Below are positions 12,845 through 13,807 of a stretch of 13,807 nucleotides of DNA, in pieces. Within the stretch, counting starts at the first letter, position 1; every line of letters starts with the position of its first letter. Origin of the DNA: Accumulibacter sp. (lineage in GTDB: Bacteria > Pseudomonadota > Gammaproteobacteria > Burkholderiales > Rhodocyclaceae); the NCBI GenBank assembly GCA_031274075.1, contig JAISQQ010000049.1, positions 1-13,807 on the forward strand, written 5' to 3'. The notes beneath the pieces are model-generated. The model did not search any database. It saw only the letters and a program-made list of their open reading frames with translations, and was not told where the DNA came from. A program made the translations under genes and the position numbers.

Positions 12845-13807
12845 TTACTCCTTGCCGTTGCCGGAACCCGGCATGCGCCCGATCAGGTTTTCGCCGATGA
12901 AACGGCCCTCCGCGCCGGGCGGGGCGATGATGACCTGCACCTTGTCGGAGAGCTTTTCGGCCAGCGTCTTCTGAATGAGCAACGGGCTTTGCGCCAGGAT
13001 CGCGCCTTCGCGGGCCATCTGCTCGCTGTTGACCTTGCCGACCCGATCCAGCCGGTAGGCTTCGGCGTCGGCCAGCTTCTTGCGCGAGTCGGCTTCCGCC
13101 TCGGCCTCGATGCGGCGCGCCTCGGCCTCGGCCTGGGCATTGCTGATCCGCGCCACCTTGGCCGCTTCCGCCTCCAGTGCGCGTTGGCGGATTTGCTTTT
13201 CCTTGAACGGCAGGATGTGCTTCATCGCCTCGGCCTGTGCCTGCGCGGCGATGATTTCTTCCTGCGCGGCGGCCTGCGCGGCTTTTTCACGCCGCGCCTT
13301 TTCGGCCTCGGCGCCCAGTTCGCTCGCCCGGACTTCCTTTTCCTTGAGTTCGAGCGTGTATTTCATCTGCTCGGTCGCCAGTTCCGCCGCCAGCATTTTT
13401 TCCATCCCCGCGCGATAATCCGACGGCAAGTCGATCTTGCCGATGCTCAGCGTCTTCAGCTTGACGCCATCCTCGGCCAGGCGCGTTTGCAATTCCCGGG
13501 TGATCTCATCCTGGATTTCCTGGCGGCGCGCGGAAAAGATTTCACGCACCGTGTAGCGCGAAAGCGTCTTGTGCAGCACGCCCTGGATAATGGGCAGCAC
13601 GATTTCGCCGTCGATGTCATCCGGCAGGATGCGCGCAATGGCCGGCAGTTTTTCATGATCGAGCGCGTAGCGGACGGTGAAATCCACCCCCAAAGTCAGG
13701 CCCTCGACCGACTGGAAGAAAAAGCCGTCCTTACTGGTCTTTTTCGGCTGGTAGACCTGATCGCGCAGCGAGAAGGTGCGCATTTCGTGGACACCGGGCA
13801 CGATCAG
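12845..13807 (-). CDS. SPFH/Band 7 (prohibitin-flotillin-like) protein, C-terminal part (5' end outside window)
   Basis: The frame is open to the right edge, so the N-terminus, including any membrane anchor, is missing; 320 residues are visible. They start LIVPGVHEMRTFSLRDQVYQ and continue through a Band 7 core with VEGLTLGVDFTVRYAL and a REIFSARRQEIQDEI segment that is typical of the family. A long Ala/Glu-rich coiled coil (about residues 135-265) follows, then a short C-terminal region ending IIAPPGAEGRFIGENLIGR. SPFH proteins form ring-like membrane scaffolds that gather proteases or other membrane proteins. This one is followed 5 nt later by the SH3-domain gene, pointing to a joint envelope function. 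Confidence 0.88.
   Translation of the reverse strand: MIVPGVHEMRTFSLRDQVYQPKKTSKDGFFFQSVEGLTLGVDFTVRYALDHEKLPAIARILPDDIDGEIVLPIIQGVLHKTLSRYTVREIFSARRQEIQDEITRELQTRLAEDGVKLKTLSIGKIDLPSDYRAGMEKMLAAELATEQMKYTLELKEKEVRASELGAEAEKARREKAAQAAAQEEIIAAQAQAEAMKHILPFKEKQIRQRALEAEAAKVARISNAQAEAEARRIEAEAEADSRKKLADAEAYRLDRVGKVNSEQMAREGAILAQSPLLIQKTLAEKLSDKVQVIIAPPGAEGRFIGENLIGRMPGSGNGKE

Noticed and set aside
11334..12974. A 546-codon plus-strand frame opposite the SH3-domain and SPFH genes
   Set aside because: It spans two genes of a well-spaced minus-strand operon and has no family features; a GC-rich shadow.

Overview
The window looks like an accessory defence and genome-plasticity region of a GC-rich proteobacterium, probably beta- or gamma-. 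The clues are high G+C in the core genes, strongly GC-biased third positions, an XAC2610-like secreted protein, a HipB/HipA remnant, and proteobacterial-style REP-like and IS debris. I cannot name the species.

Layout. (1) Bases 1-560, minus strand: N-terminal part of a type I restriction-modification methyltransferase (HsdM), running off the left edge. (2) 561-992: no intact gene; it holds a 9-bp tandem repeat and the 3' tail of an IS481-type transposase. (3) 993-9316, plus strand: a Wadjet-like SMC anti-plasmid operon of the DUF2397/DUF2398/DUF2399 kind (usually called type III). It has the JetB-like DUF2398 protein, a giant JetC-like SMC ATPase, and the JetD-like Toprim nuclease subunit. 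Two things are abnormal. No DUF2397 (JetA/kleisin) gene is present, and the transposase remnant sits where it would be expected. In addition, jetC and jetD are separated by about 1.65 kb of foreign DNA.

The jetC-jetD insert holds, in order: an AT-richer leader with a good sigma70-like promoter; a tight three-gene cassette DUF3791 - DUF3990 (ADP-ribosyltransferase-like) - DUF3791; the 3' tail and right-end hairpin of an IS200/IS605 tnpB element; the 3' tail of a vapC-like PIN toxin; and a collapsed second copy of the jetC 3' region. A 10-bp direct repeat (CCGCTGGCGT) lies exactly at the jetC stop and just before jetD. Deleting one repeat plus the insert would restore a normal jetC stop 8 nt before the jetD start.

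(4) 9317-9750: hairpins and a 224-bp MITE-like element with 12-bp inverted repeats and a TTA target duplication, carrying two REP-like units. (5) 9751-10200: an orphan hipB-type repressor gene and a hipA toxin gene cut to about 40 codons by a palindromic repeat. (6) 10237-13807, minus strand: a secreted XAC2610-like protein, an SH3-domain exported protein, and an SPFH/Band 7 protein whose 5' end is off the right edge. The last two form a clear operon.

Taken together, the window reads as a defence island in turnover: restriction-modification, Wadjet, a possible ART-based toxin/defence cassette, and fossils of two toxin-antitoxin systems and several mobile elements. Family names are from recognition of protein motifs by eye; no database search was possible.
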